A DNA stretch of 64,000 nucleotides from Lampris incognitus. Its lineage: Eukaryota > Chordata > Actinopteri > Lampriformes > Lampridae. The first letter of the stretch is position 1, and each line of letters starts with the position of its first letter. Both the position numbers and the translations under genes were made by a program. Below, one piece after another: positions 1 through 36,827 of the stretch. The notes beneath the pieces are model-generated. The model was not told the origin of the DNA. It ran no database searches and worked only from the letters and a program-made list of their open reading frames with translations. The stretch is from the NCBI RefSeq assembly GCF_029633865.1, contig NC_079220.1, positions 59,357,612 through 59,421,611 of the forward strand, given 5' to 3'.

Positions 1-24981
<24,981 letters not shown>

Positions 24982-25048
24982 TTCTTGAAAGTAAGTCAAG
25001 GAGTGGAGAGTACGTGTACATTAGGGATTTTTAGTTGTAGATGAGCAT

Positions 25049-25054
25049 AATAAA
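25049..25054 (+). promoter_or_regulatory. kctd13: Candidate poly(A) signal of kctd13
   Basis: AATAAA, 68 bp after the stop codon. It sits directly before the U2 snRNA insertion, so the native cleavage region may have been displaced. Confidence 0.45.
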
Positions 25055-25128
25055 AGAAACATGACCTCAATGATCGCTTTGCAGCCTTTTGGCTAAGATC
25101 AAGTGTAGTGTAGAAACATGACCTCGAT
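25055..25128 (+). pseudogene. U2 snRNA 5' fragment retroinserted, with target-site duplications
   Basis: 25073-25109 (ATCGCTTTGCAGCCTTTTGG, then CTAAGATCAAGTGTAGT) matches the first 37 nt of U2 snRNA with few changes. It is flanked by AGAAACATGACCTCAAT (25055-25071) and AGAAACATGACCTCGAT (25112-25128), a 17-bp duplication with one mismatch. This is the signature of LINE-driven insertion of a truncated U2 copy. It lacks the Sm site and 3' stems, so it is not functional as U2. Confidence 0.85.
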
Positions 25129-26715
25129 TATAGTAATAGCATAGAAGGTTCGCCATTCCAAAAAAGGTCTTACAGGTCAAAAATCCAGGGGTGTTGACTT
25201 ATTTTTTTTGTCAATGTAAGAGGCATTTTGATGTTTTTTTTTTAAAAGGTTTTGTTTACAAGGACATATGATCCCAAGCGTTTTTGTAAATTCTTGAAAT
25301 AGAAACTGTCAAGTCAAGGGCGAGTAGAATTAACATGAATATTCCCTTTCAAAACATGGGAAATTCCCAGTCGATTTCTGTCTGGCCAGCTTTACTACTC
25401 TGTCTGTTGGTTTTGGCTTATAGAGTAGACAGCCCACTGTCAATGTGGGTGACAACAGTTTGCACTGGGGGTCGCCTCCTCTTTTGGACTTGCAAATCCT
25501 ATTCGTTCAGGTTGTGAAATGCATTGGGTGGCTTTTTGTAACTAGGACAGAGATACAATATGACAGTGATGAGCAGAAGATGGATTTAAAGTTAAACTTT
25601 GGTACAACACTGGAGTAAAATGGAGCTGCCGTTTTATGTTTACCAGATAGGAGGCGGCCAATAAATGTGAGAACTAAGCAGCTCCTCTTTTCTTTAAATT
25701 ATGACTGATGCATATTGTTTCAAAATGTTTCTATTAATTTATAAACCTAATTTATTGTCTATTTTTTTAGTATTGTTTATTGTATGAAATTTGTGCAGGT
25801 TGTGTTTACTAGTGTTAAAGTGAGTTGTGCTTTTTGGCATGGATACAGCATACTCCATAGACATGACATTTTCAGATTGTTCACCGATGTTGTATGTAGT
25901 GTTTTCACAATAACCTTGACGTGACTATCATTCCCGTGTTCTAATGACGTTTGATTTTGAGCCACAATTTCATAGCTTTGTGTCATTGTATACCCAACCA
26001 CTAAAATGTCTCAAGGTAATTTGAAATACATTTATGGTGAACTTTTCCTATGATACAGTTAACACTGTATATTTTTCTTCAAGAAGAGGATTATTTATAG
26101 AATTCATCAATTTAGGTCTAATCACTCTAAATACTTAAAAGCATGGACAAGAGTAGTATGTAGCTCAAACCCTTTTTAAATGTTAAAATACCTTTTAAAA
26201 ATGCACTAATTTGATTTCCGTCCAAAATTAAGTTGTTGTTAGTCATTGAAATATTCTTAATAAATTACTTGTGGAATCTGCTTTCTTGTTTCCTCATTTT
26301 TCCCATCATTTTTCTCAAGACATTACAAGTGTATTTGCATGCTGAGTGGGAATGGACCTTTTTGTGCGGACGGCTGAATCTTAGCTTTATACTGTTTTGC
26401 AATGGATATCGAGCTGCACGTTGATGTAAGATGGGCAGATGCTCAAAACTGTTACAACTAATACCTAATGTTATACATGTGAATTGATAAATGGGTTTTA
26501 ATAGCAAAAATAATAAAATGTATCAAGTCACTTGAACATGTATCATTTCAATTTATATCAATTTCCATTATCTCGGGGAATCGCAGGTTGGGGATTGTTA
26601 TCACATTGGAAATTGAGTGCGTCAGACGCCATAGTGAGATTTGGGGCCAAAATCTATGGAGGATTTATTTGGTCACAATTAAAAGTCCAAATAGAAAATT
26701 AAAAAAAAGAAAAAT
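25129..26715. other. Intergenic DNA after kctd13, no clear feature
   Basis: AT-rich sequence with short open frames only. It may include kctd13 3' UTR; another AATAAA lies near 26512. I see no conserved coding or RNA signal. Confidence 0.5.
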
Positions 26716-27062
26716 AGGGCATCCGGGTGGCTTGGTGGTCTATTCTGTTGCCTACCAACATGGCGATTGCCGGTTCAAATCCTTGCGTTACCTTCGGCTT
26801 GGTCGGGCATCCCCTACAGACACAATTGGCCGTGTCTGCAGGTAGGAAGCCGGATGTGGGTATGTGTCCTGGACACTGCACTAGCGCCTCCTCGGATCAG
26901 TCGGGGAGCCTGTTTGGGGGGGGGGGCTGGGGTTAATAGCGTGATCCTCCCACATGCTACGCCCCCCTGGTGAAACTCCTCACTGTCAGGTGAAAAGAAG
27001 CGGCTGGTGACTCCACATATATAGGCGGAGACGTGGTAGTCTGCAGCCCTAGCTAGACCAGG
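26716..27062 (+). mobile_element. tRNA-derived SINE (third family)
   Basis: Head GGGCATCCGGGTGGCTTGG with a B-box-like GGTTCAAATCC and body GACACAATTGGCCGTGTCTG. The sequence GGAGACGTGGTAGTCTGCAG lies near the 3' end. It resembles abundant fish tRNA-derived SINEs. Confidence 0.6.
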
Positions 27063-27069
27063 GACTATT

Positions 27070-28080
27070 TACAATGTGTCATATTTACATAGTAAGTTTC
27101 TATTCTTGCACCATGCTGTTAAGTGTTTGTGAGAGAGATAGCCTGTGGGAAAAAACTGTTCCTATGTGTGGTGGTTTTGGTGCACATTGCTCTGTAGCGC
27201 TTGCCAGAGGGTAGAAGTTCAAACAGACTGTCCTGGGTGTTAGGGGTCTGTGCTGATTATGCCCGCCCATTTCCGGGCTCTAGATGTGTACAAGTTCTGC
27301 AGGGTGGACGGGGGAGCTCCAGTGATATTTTTCTTTCTTTCTGCTGACCTTACTGTCTGCTGCAGTCTGTTCATATACTGTTTTGTTGCTGCTCCAAACC
27401 ACATTGTAATGGATGTGCATGGGACAGATTCAATGACTGCGGTGTAGAACTGGCCCATCAGCTTCTCTGGCAGACCAAATTTCTTCAATTTCCACAGAAA
27501 GAACAACCTCTGCTGGGCCTTTTTGAGAATGGAGTTGATGTTGGTCTCCCACTTCAGGTCTTTGGAAATAGTAGTTCCCAAAAACGTGTGAAGGTGTCCA
27601 CGGTTGACACACTGCTGTTAGATATTGTGAGGGGGAGCAGTGCTGAGGGGTGTCTCCTAAAGTCCACTGTCATCTCCACAGTCTTGAGCAAGTTCAGCTC
27701 CAAATTGTTCTGACTGCACCAGAGCACCAGCTGTTCAACCTCCCGCCGATATGCAGACTTGTCGCCATCCTGGATGAGTCCGTAGTGTCATCTGCAAACT
27801 TCAGGAGTTTTAACAGCTGGGTCCTTGGAAGTGCAGTCATTGGTGTAGTGGGAGAAGAGCAGTGGGGAGAGGACACATCCCAGGTGGGCACCAGTGCTGA
27901 CTGTCCATATACCAGAAGTGACTCCCCCAGCTGCACCTGCTGTTTCCTGCCTGTCAGGAAGCTGGTGATCCAGATGGCGGGAGAGACAGTGAGCTGGGAG
28001 AGGTTTTTTTTTTGTGAGTGATGTCTGTGAGTGATAGAAGCTGCTGTGAGCCGGAGTCAAATTCCTCGTGTGCATAGGCA
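27070..28080 (-). pseudogene. LINE fragment, C-terminal reverse transcriptase region
   Basis: On the minus strand: LGCVLSPLLFSHYTNDCTSK, then (after a frameshift) LLKFADDTT, then LGTTISKDLKWETNINSILK and QQRLFFLWKLKKFGLPEKLM. These are typical of an L2/CR1/Rex-type fish LINE. Multiple frame changes show it is dead, and the 5' half is missing. Clade is uncertain. Confidence 0.65.
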
Positions 28081-28493
28081 CATTTGGCCAATGAAGTTGA
28101 GTCTGATTCTAATTTATATATGTAAAGTAGATCCCAAGGTACTTCCAAGGTACCTTGGGATGTCAAGTACAGAGTGTAAAACGATACAAGAAATTATGAA
28201 CCCTGTTGCATATGACTTGTGTAGTGATTAAACTAATAATGGTACCTAACATCTTTCAGTGGAATGCCAGAAGATTATTGGCAAATGCACAGGAACTTAA
28301 GGTCATAAAGGATTTAAATGACAAACCAAATGTAATATGCATTCAAGAAACATGACTGAAACTACATCTAGGTTTTATTTTGGTAGGATACAGTTCACTT
28401 AGTAAGATATCAGATAAAATAATCATCTGCTACATCTTACTGATAAGATTACTACAAAAATATATTTTAATAATAATGATAATAGCCCTGTGA

Positions 28494-28621
28494 CGGCCTG
28501 GCGGCCTGTCCAGGGTGTCTCCCCACCTGCCGCCCGCCCGCCCGATGACTGCTGGGATAGGCTCCAGCATCCTCGTGACCCTCAAAGCAGGATAAGCGGT
28601 TTGGATAATGGATGGATGGAC
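28494..28621 (+). mobile_element. 3' tail of a GGCGGCACG-family SINE
   Basis: Contains GGCCTGTCCAGGGTGTCTCC and ends GGTTTGGATAATGGATGGAT, the usual 3' end of this family. The tRNA-like head is absent. Confidence 0.6.
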
Positions 28622-28699
28622 AATTCAGTCGGACATGATAGAGCAAATAATCAAGGGGGTGGCTATGTCACATTAATTAAAGATAATTCATTAGTGGGT

Positions 28700-29041
28700 C
28701 CGCGGTGGTGTAGCGGTCTAAGCATGGGCTTTGTGTCGATGCAGTTGCCCACTGGGGACCGGGGTTCGCGCCCCGGTCTCGTCAGATCCGGCTATGGCCG
28801 GACGCGATGGAGCAGCAGTAATGGGCAGCGCTGTCTTCGGGAGGGGGAGGAGTCGGCTTTTGTTCGTCACATGAATGCGTCTCTGGGTGGGGGGCAGTGG
28901 TTCGGCGTGGGAGGTGTCTCCTTCCAGACTGCCGGCCGGAGAGATGCAGTTGGTGCAGTACGAGGGTGGTGTTTGAATTAAAATAGGGATCGATTGGCCA
29001 TTAAAATTGGGAGAAAAAGGGAAAAATCATAAATAAAAAAA
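28700..29041 (+). mobile_element. tRNA-derived SINE (GTCCGCGGTGG family), copy 2
   Basis: Same head and body as the copy at 9877-10272. It is bracketed by AAAGATAATTCATTA on the left (about 28680) and right (about 29040), a clean target-site duplication inside the LINE remnant. Confidence 0.82.
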
Positions 29042-29984
29042 AGATAATTCATTAAAGATCATTTTAAAGAAGAGCGAATCCTCCAGGTGGACGTGAATGT
29101 ACCATTGTTGAGGTGTACAGAACACAAGACTATTAAAACAGTTGATTCTTATCATCCCTGTTATACTTTAACTGCAGCATGCAGCAGCAGCATGCAGCAG
29201 CGTTTGCAGAAGTAATGGGAGAGGAAAGTCAGTGATTTCAATGTACATAACAGTTAAGGGGAAGTGATCATGCTGATAATGGTGCTGTGGTTGAAGAAAT
29301 GATTGTCACAAGGAATCGTGTATGTATGAACAATGGCAGAGGAACAAGAGTAGATATAAATAGGAATAAGACGTCATATATTGATTTAACATTGATTTCT
29401 GCAAATATGGCTAACCTACATGAATGGAAAATATGCAGTGATAACAGGTAGTGAGCATTTTCCCATTACGTAATATAAATACTGATAAAAGTACCCAAGA
29501 AAGTGCTCCAATATATAGATGGTGCTTTCAAATGGCTCAGTGGGCAAACTTAAAGATGTGTCTGCAGGGAATTGGCTGACAACATTCAAATGACTGGTAA
29601 TGTGGATAAATGCACTCGTGAAGATACGTATACGATAAATGAAGGTGCCTCAGAAAGTACACCTAAAACTGGGAGAACAGGAAATAAGAGCATCGTGTCA
29701 TGGTGGACTTATGGGTGTAGGCTGGCTATTAAAGAAATAAATGGTGCTCTCTGAAACCTCAGAAATAACCTTAATGTGGACAATTTGATAGAATATAAAA
29801 GAAAGAGAGCCATAGCATGCAAAATAATTGAAACAGCTAAAAGGAGTACTTGGAGACAGTTGTGTTCTTCTATTGGAAGAGAGAGAGACATGTAGGTCAT
29901 GTGGAATATGGTGAGAAAGTTTGGATAATCGGATTAATGGACGATGGATGCGATTTGGATAATGGATGGATGAACGTAGTCATG

Positions 29985-30112
29985 CGGTTCCACACTCCAG
30001 TACAGTAGGTGGCGGTATGCACCGTACCGTTAGTTTGTAGTCCGCCAGTAAAACCGAAAGAGTAGAAGGAGGACAGGTCACATCCGGTGCACGGGAATTA
30101 AACCGCGAAAAT
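29985..30112 (+). promoter_or_regulatory. hirip3: Probable hirip3 promoter / 5' UTR
   Basis: CpG-containing sequence directly before the hirip3 ATG. It includes CAGTAGGTGGCGGTATGCAC, a short motif I have seen repeated in fish genomes, with some likeness to a CTCF site. No TATA box is evident. The call rests on position. Confidence 0.4.
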
Positions 30113-30177
30113 ATGGCGTCTGAAGTGGATATCAGGACGTTTACGAGGCGCAGACTGAGGGACGAGCCTGATCTCAG
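30113..30177 (+). CDS. hirip3: hirip3 exon 1
   Basis: ATG in the context AAATATGGCG; encodes [21 protein letters not shown] plus two bases of a Ser codon (family: GRPDLS). The donor CTCAG|gtaaag is the first unit of the tandem array that follows. Retaining the next bases would give an immediate TAA. Confidence 0.9.
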
Positions 30178-33100
30178 GTAAAGTGATCTGACGTAACGTG
30201 ATCTCAGGTAAAGTGATCCGAGGTAAAGTGATCCGAGGTAACGTGATCCGAGGTAACGTGATCCGAGGTAAAGTGATCCGAGGTAAAGTGATCCGAGGTA
30301 AAGTGATCCGAGGTAACGTCATCTGAGGTAACGTCATCTGAGGTAAAGTGATCCGAGGTAACGTCATCTGAGGTAAAGTGATCCGAGGTAACGTGATCCG
30401 AGATAACGTGATCAGAGATAAAGTGATCCGAGGTAACGTGATCTGAGGTAACGTCATCTGAGGTAACGTCATCTGAGGTAACGTCATCTGAGGTAAAGTG
30501 ATCTGAGGTAACGTCATCTGCGGTAAAGTGATCCGAGGTAAAGTGATCTGAGGTAACGTGATCTGAGGTAACGTGATCCGAGGTAAAGTGATCTGAGGTA
30601 ACGTCATCTGAGGTAAAGTGATCTGAGGTAACGTCATCTGAGGTAACGTCATCTGAGGTAAAGTGATCCGAGGTAAAGTGATCTGAGGTAACGTCATCTG
30701 AGGTAACGTCATCTGAGGTAACGTGATCTGGGCTAACGTGCTGACGACAGACTTGTTTGTTGACTTTAAGAAGCGTAGAAGGAGGCGAGTCGCGTCAGCA
30801 GGTCTGTAGAAGGAGGCGAGTCGCGGCAGCAGGTCCGTAGAAGGAGGCGAGTCGCGGCAGCAGGTCTGTAGAAGGAGGCGAGTCGCGTCAGCAGGTCCGT
30901 AGAAGGAGGCGAGTCGCGGCAGCAGGTCTGTAGAAGGAGGCGAGTCGCGGCAGCAGGTCCGTAGAAGGAGGCGAGTCGCGGCAGCAGGTCTGTAGAAGGA
31001 GGCGAGTCGCGGCAGCAGGTCTGTAGAAGGAGGCGAGTCGCGGCAGCAGGTCCGTAGAAGGAGGCGAGTCGCGTCAGCAGGTCTGTAGAAGGAGGCGAGT
31101 CGCGGCAGCAGGTCTGTAGAAGGAGGCGAGTCGCGGCAGCAGGTCCGTAGAAGGAGGCGAGTCGCGTCAGCAAGTCTGTAGAAGGAGGCGAGTCGCGGCA
31201 GCAGGTCTGTAGAAGGAGGCGAGTCGCGGCAGCAGGTCCGTAGAAGGAGGCGAGTCGCGGCAGCAGGTCTGTCATCGCATCACTTGTGTCAGTTAGCTGC
31301 TAACGTCTAGTTCAGCATGTGTGACGTCGTCTCTGCGCCTTGTATTTCACCTGTGCAGGTCAAGCGTGGTGTGTGTGTGGGTGGGTGGGTGTGTTGGTGT
31401 GGGTGGGTGTGGGAGTGGAAGTGAAGGTGGTAGTGTTGTAGTTCTATGTTAAGGACACAGAGAGCCACGACGCCGCAGTCCCATCCCACGTGTGTGCATG
31501 CAGCCTACATGGCCAACAGGCATGGTTGTGGTCAGTGACCGCCAGGACGCCAGTCACCGTGGGAGGTCCAAGTTCTCAACCCGCCCTTGTTGAAAGGCCA
31601 GACGGGTTGAGGACGCTGGCATGCGGACATGTAGTGGTGGCACAGGGTGGGGGCGGATTTGAGTGTGTTTGTCTGACCAGCTGGCGCAGCAGTGGACTGA
31701 AGGTGGTGGTGGTGGTGGTGGTGGTCCGCTCTTACCTGGCTCACGGCCCCCCACCGTCTCTGATCAACGGTGAAAGTAAAGCAGCCTTTCAGAGCCACCA
31801 AGTGCGGCTACATTTTCTGCCTTTTGCACTTGACATGTGACAGTAAACAGTTGGGCATCGTGGGTCTGATCTCGCCTTACATGCTGTGGTCGGGAAATGA
31901 CACACAGACACGTTTGAAAGTATAAACACGCCTACAGAAAGCAGAAGAGCATCCTCTATGATTGCATCTCTGTTGTGGCTCTAGATTAAAGGCTTTATTT
32001 TGCCCTGCTCATCACAGAGGGCAGGAAGACCTTCATCAGTCAGCATATGTTGTCACTTTATTATAATGAGAGGGTCACTGTTAAAGTTGAGGCTATGCTC
32101 CAACTGATTCTCTGTAACTTGTTTTTTCCTTTTCTGCAGGTATGTTGAAATTGTGGTTGAAGGTTGAACATTTGCTTGGGTTTGCTTTATAGATGTTGTT
32201 TATCGGATTGTTAACCTGCACATGTCTTGTAAACATTAAGCTATCTCAGCCCCCTCTCTAGTGCTTTTTGTTGTTGTTTTTCGAAGGGACACATTTATTT
32301 GTAGAAATATTAATTTGATGTTTGATGTTGTTTGATGGTGAGGATGCAAGGAGTGGAGGTGACGAAGGCGTATGAGTGTAAATACTTGGGGTCAACTGTC
32401 CAAAGTAACGGGGAGTGCAGGAGAGAGGTGAAGAAGAGAGTGCAGGCAGGGTGGAGTGGGTGGAGAAGAGTGTCAGGAGTGATTTGTGACAGAACAGTCC
32501 CAGCAAGAGTTAAAGGGAAGGTTTACAAGGTGGTAGTGAGACCAGCTATGTTGTATGGATGGGGGCAGTGGCACTGATGAAAAGACAGGAGGAGGTGGCA
32601 GAGGTGGAGATGATACAATTTTCACTGGGAGTGATGAAGAAGGACAGGATTAGGAACAAGTATATTAGAGGGAAAGCTCAGGTTGGACGGTTTGGAGACA
32701 AAGCAAGAGAGACAAGATTGAGATGGTTTGGACATGTGTGGAGGAGAGATGCTGGGTATGTTGGGAGAAGGATGCTGAATATGGAGCTGCCAGGGAAGAG
32801 GAGAAGAGGAAGGCCAAAGAGGAGGTTTATGGATGTGGTGAGGGAGGACATGCGGGTGGCTGGTGTGACAGAGAAAGATGCAGAGGACAGGAAGAGATGG
32901 AAACGGATGATCCACTGTGGCGCCCCCTAACGGGAGCAGCTGAAAGTAGTAGTAGTAGTAGTACTGGTGGTATTGATTTGATGTTTCAAGACCACAGGAT
33001 TGGCATGCAATGATTCTTTAAATTAGTGGTACTCCCAAGATTTTTGTTGCAAAACCATATTCACAAATTATAAATTCAGTGTGAGTTTCCCATACTGTTA

Positions 33101-36100
33101 CTAATGTAGCTCTTTAATGTTTCATTGAAGTAAACTGACTCTAGGCATTTTAAGGCGGCAGTATTTGGCATACATCGGCCATGAGTCCTTAAGTCCAGAG
33201 GCCAGAAATTTGATGAAGAGGGTGGTTAAAGAGGAACTGATGAAAATGCAGGTCAGTAAAATCCGAATTGACGCTGTCGGTGTGTTTAAGACTTTTGTAG
33301 TAGAGTAGTTTGTGAATTTATACTCCTCAGTGTTACGCATATTCTATCTTCTACATGTAGGACCGTGACCATGGTGTCAACAAATCTGAGAATACCCTAA
33401 AAAGGAAGAGGAAAGAAAAAGACATCAGTGAAATAACAGTTGACGAATCAAAGACAAAGAAAATCCATCATCAGTCAAGCTCTTCAGGTGAGTTGTAGCT
33501 ATTCTTAGGTTACAATAGCCACATGTTCACTTGCTGATGTGTCTGAAAAGTATTGTATTAGGGAACCTCTTCACCTAATAAGGCACAGCGGCCATTGTAT
33601 CTGATGCACTACATTGTCAAAAGTATGTGGACACCCTCTTCAATGAGTGGATTTGGTCACATCCGTTGCTGGTAGATGCACAAAGCTACACACTCTCCAT
33701 ACACTAAACACTGGCAGTAATATGGGTTGTACTGAAGAGCTCAGTGACATCCAAGTAGGTTGTCACCTTTCCAACAAGTCAGTTCATCAAATTTCTGCCC
33801 TACTAGATCTGCCCCAGTCAACTGTAAGTCTGTTATTGTGAAGTGGAAACGTCTAAGAGCAACGGTAGCTTAGCCGGGAAGCAGTAGGCCACAAGAGCAC
33901 AGATCGGGATTGCTGAGTGCTGAAGCGCACAGCACGTAAAACTTGTCTGTCCTTGGTTGCGCCGCTTGCTACCAATTACCAAACTGCCTCTGGAAGCAAC
34001 AAGAACTGTTTGTCGGGAGCTTCATTAAATGGGTTTCCATGGCCAACAGCCCACCATGCACAATGCCATGCATTGGCTGAAGTGTAAAGCACACCACCAT
34101 TAAGACTCTGGAGGAGTGGAAACATTCCCTGGAGTGATGAATCATGCTTCACTCTCTGGCAGTCTGATGGATGAATCTGGGTTTGGCAGATGCCAGGAGA
34201 ACATTACCTGCCCGAATGCATGGTGCCAACTGTAATGTTTGATGGAGGAGGAATAATTGTCTGGGGTTGTTTTTCATGGTTTGGGCTAGGCCCCTTAGTT
34301 CCAGTGAAGGGAAATCTTAATGCTACAGCATACCATGACATTCCAGAGAATTGTGTTCTTTTAACTTTGTGGCAACAGTATGGGGAAGGCCCTTTCCTGT
34401 TTCAGCAAGACACTGCCCTCATGCACAAAGCGGGGTCCATAAAGTCATGGTTTACTGAGTTTGGTGTGGAAGAACTTGACTGGCCTGCACACAGCCCTAA
34501 CCTATAAACCCCATCCAAGACCTTTGGGGTGAATTGGAATGCTGACTGCGAGCCAGGCCTTCTTCCCAACATCAGTGCCCGACCTCACTGATGCTCTTAT
34601 GGTTGAATGGGAACAACTCTTTGTTCCAAGATCTGGTGGAAAGCCTTCCTAGAAGAGTGGGTGGGATGTCATAGCAGGAAAGGGGGGGGGGCAACTCCAT
34701 ATTAATACCTATGGTTTTGGAATGAGATGTTCAACAAGCACATATGTATGTGATGTTTGGGTGTTCAAATTTTTGGCAGTGTAGTTTATTTTGTTTGGTG
34801 GGCAATAGTTCTGTAAAATACCAGCAGTTAACTCCCCCACATTGTCCCCAGAGAGTGAGTCCTCAGTTAACTCCCCCACATTGTCCCCAGAGAGTGAGTC
34901 CTCAGTTAACTCCCCCACATTGTCCCCAGAGAGTGAGTCCTCATTTAACTCCCCCACATTATCCCCAGAGAGTGAGTCCTCTGTCTGGGCTTTCAAAACT
35001 AATATTGTTTCTCTGACACTTTAGAGAACACAGACACTGACATGGAAAAAGGTGGAAATGACGAGACGAAAATAAAGGTGGAAAAAGACTTGAAAACAGA
35101 AAGTGAGGAAAGCGAGGATGACGAGCAACCTAACCAGACTGGAGATGTAAAACGAAGAACAATAAAATCGAATTATCAGACACACAGAGTCGACGAGGAT
35201 AGTACAGGAGAGGAAACGGATGAATCAACAGAATATAAGCAGGGTAAAAGGTTTGGAAAAAGCAACTCTGACGATGGCGGTCAGACACAGAAGGTACAGA
35301 GGAGGCCAAATACTATGGAAAATGGAAAGAAGAGAAGCAGGAATACAAGCGATGGAAAAAAGCCTTCAACAACACAGGGAGATGAAGATGAAACTAATGG
35401 CAAGAGAGAAAAGACTCACAAGCGTGACAGCTGTGCTACCGCAGAAGGTGACGGTGAGAAAGGTAACTGCATGATCCATGTAAACCAACTGCAGCTTACC
35501 TGTTCATTTGTTCTCTAAAGGGAACATTGAGCTCATTTTGGCATACCCTTACTTTTTTTCCCACTTCATATTTAGAAAAAAAATTATCAACGGAAAGCCG
35601 AAAAGGTGAGCTTGCTGAGGACTCTGATTCGTCTTCGCTCCCATCTCTTGACGATGAGAAGGACAGCGAAAGAGCAAAGACTCAAGAAGGGAAGAAGGCA
35701 ACTGGGAAAAAAGTAATAGTGAGCAAAAAGGTTTCCAGAAGAGAAAATGTGAGCTTCGATGTGATGCTGTTGATAAGGAAGCTGAATTTTGAATTCTTCA
35801 TGATTGTTGCGGTTGTGGTTGAATATGGTTGCGGATTCAACAGCGGTGACCCAACGACCTCCCAAGAGGTTACGGGACAGGTGATCTTCATGATCCCATT
35901 AGTAGAAAACACTCAGTAAACTCAACAGCAGTCATTCAGTTTATGATGTGAAAGTGTTCATAGAGGGAGAAGGGAGTAGACCAAATGGTAGGTAGCAAGA
36001 AGCATGGGTGCACCAGCACTCAGTTAGTCTAACATTAGGTGAGGAGCTCCCCCTTGTCATACACTACACCACCCACGGCAAGCATAAGTCTTTTCTTTTG

Positions 36101-36795
36101 GGTTCATGGAAGGAACAGGACCAGTTATAAGAACCACCAAGTCTGGTGGGCCAGCAGGGGAGACAGACCTCTCAGTGATCCATCCATAGCCCTTTGTCTT
36201 GCATACCACATTGTGTAGCAGTAGATTAACAACTCCTCTCTGCCCTTGACTTTTCTGTTTAGCGATGAGCAGACCCCTGACCAAACCTCGGCCCGTCCTC
36301 TAACCACCTCCTGTCCTTCCTCTGTCATGTTATCCTTCAGTTATGATCTTTGACCAATGGTATATCCTCCTGACCTGTTCAGTTTCTGAATGGTAAAGGT
36401 AGACACATTAGTCCAGGGTGCAGTACAGTACACACATTAGTTTTGAATTATGTGCATCAGTTCCCACAGTCCTCAGGGCAGATTTAAAAAAGTAAAATGG
36501 AATATCGCCACAGATAGCTCTGATTCACAAATGTGCACTTAAGATCCATTTATGCGGCACGGCTTTGTGCTTCACCCACCTATGCTTGGTACGACATGTA
36601 GTCGTGGTTTAGACAACTAACCTGATCATGCTGTAGTATTTATTAGGTGAAATTAGCACAGTAATTGTGAAGTAAAATAATAATCACTCCTTGATGTAGG
36701 CTGAAGACAAAAACTCATGTCCTTTAGCCTTTTAATAGTGTCTCTTTTTATGACATGTTGGCAATGGCATTCTAACAGTGTCGTAGTTGTGCCCC

Positions 36796-36827
<32 letters not shown>

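Larger units (their letters stand above)
28240..29930 (+). pseudogene. LINE 5' region (endonuclease), interrupted by two SINE pieces
   Basis: Endonuclease-like text is readable in pieces: FQWNARRLLANAQELKVIKD and PNVICIQET (28255-28350), then after the insertions GRGTRVDINRNKTSYIDLTL and ANMANLHEWKICSDN (29334-29450). A later basic stretch is KRAIACKIIETAKRSTWRQL. The style fits an I/Jockey-like LINE. Stops and frameshifts are frequent. The copy was split by a SINE tail at 28494-28621 and a full SINE at 28700-29041. Confidence 0.6.

Noticed and set aside
25073..25109. Functional U2 snRNA gene
   Set aside because: Only the first 37 nt are present, without the Sm site or 3' stems, and target-site duplications show it is an inserted fragment.
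30098..31275. Long minus-strand frames reading [10 protein letters not shown] and [10 protein letters not shown]
   Set aside because: They arise from the 15-bp and 31-bp minisatellites, antisense to hirip3 exon 1, with no start context or homology.
34842..35024. Ser/Pro-rich frame possibly extending hirip3 exon 4
   Set aside because: It ends in TAG at the exon-4 acceptor and is not in the frame needed by exon 4. The 39-bp repeats are intronic.
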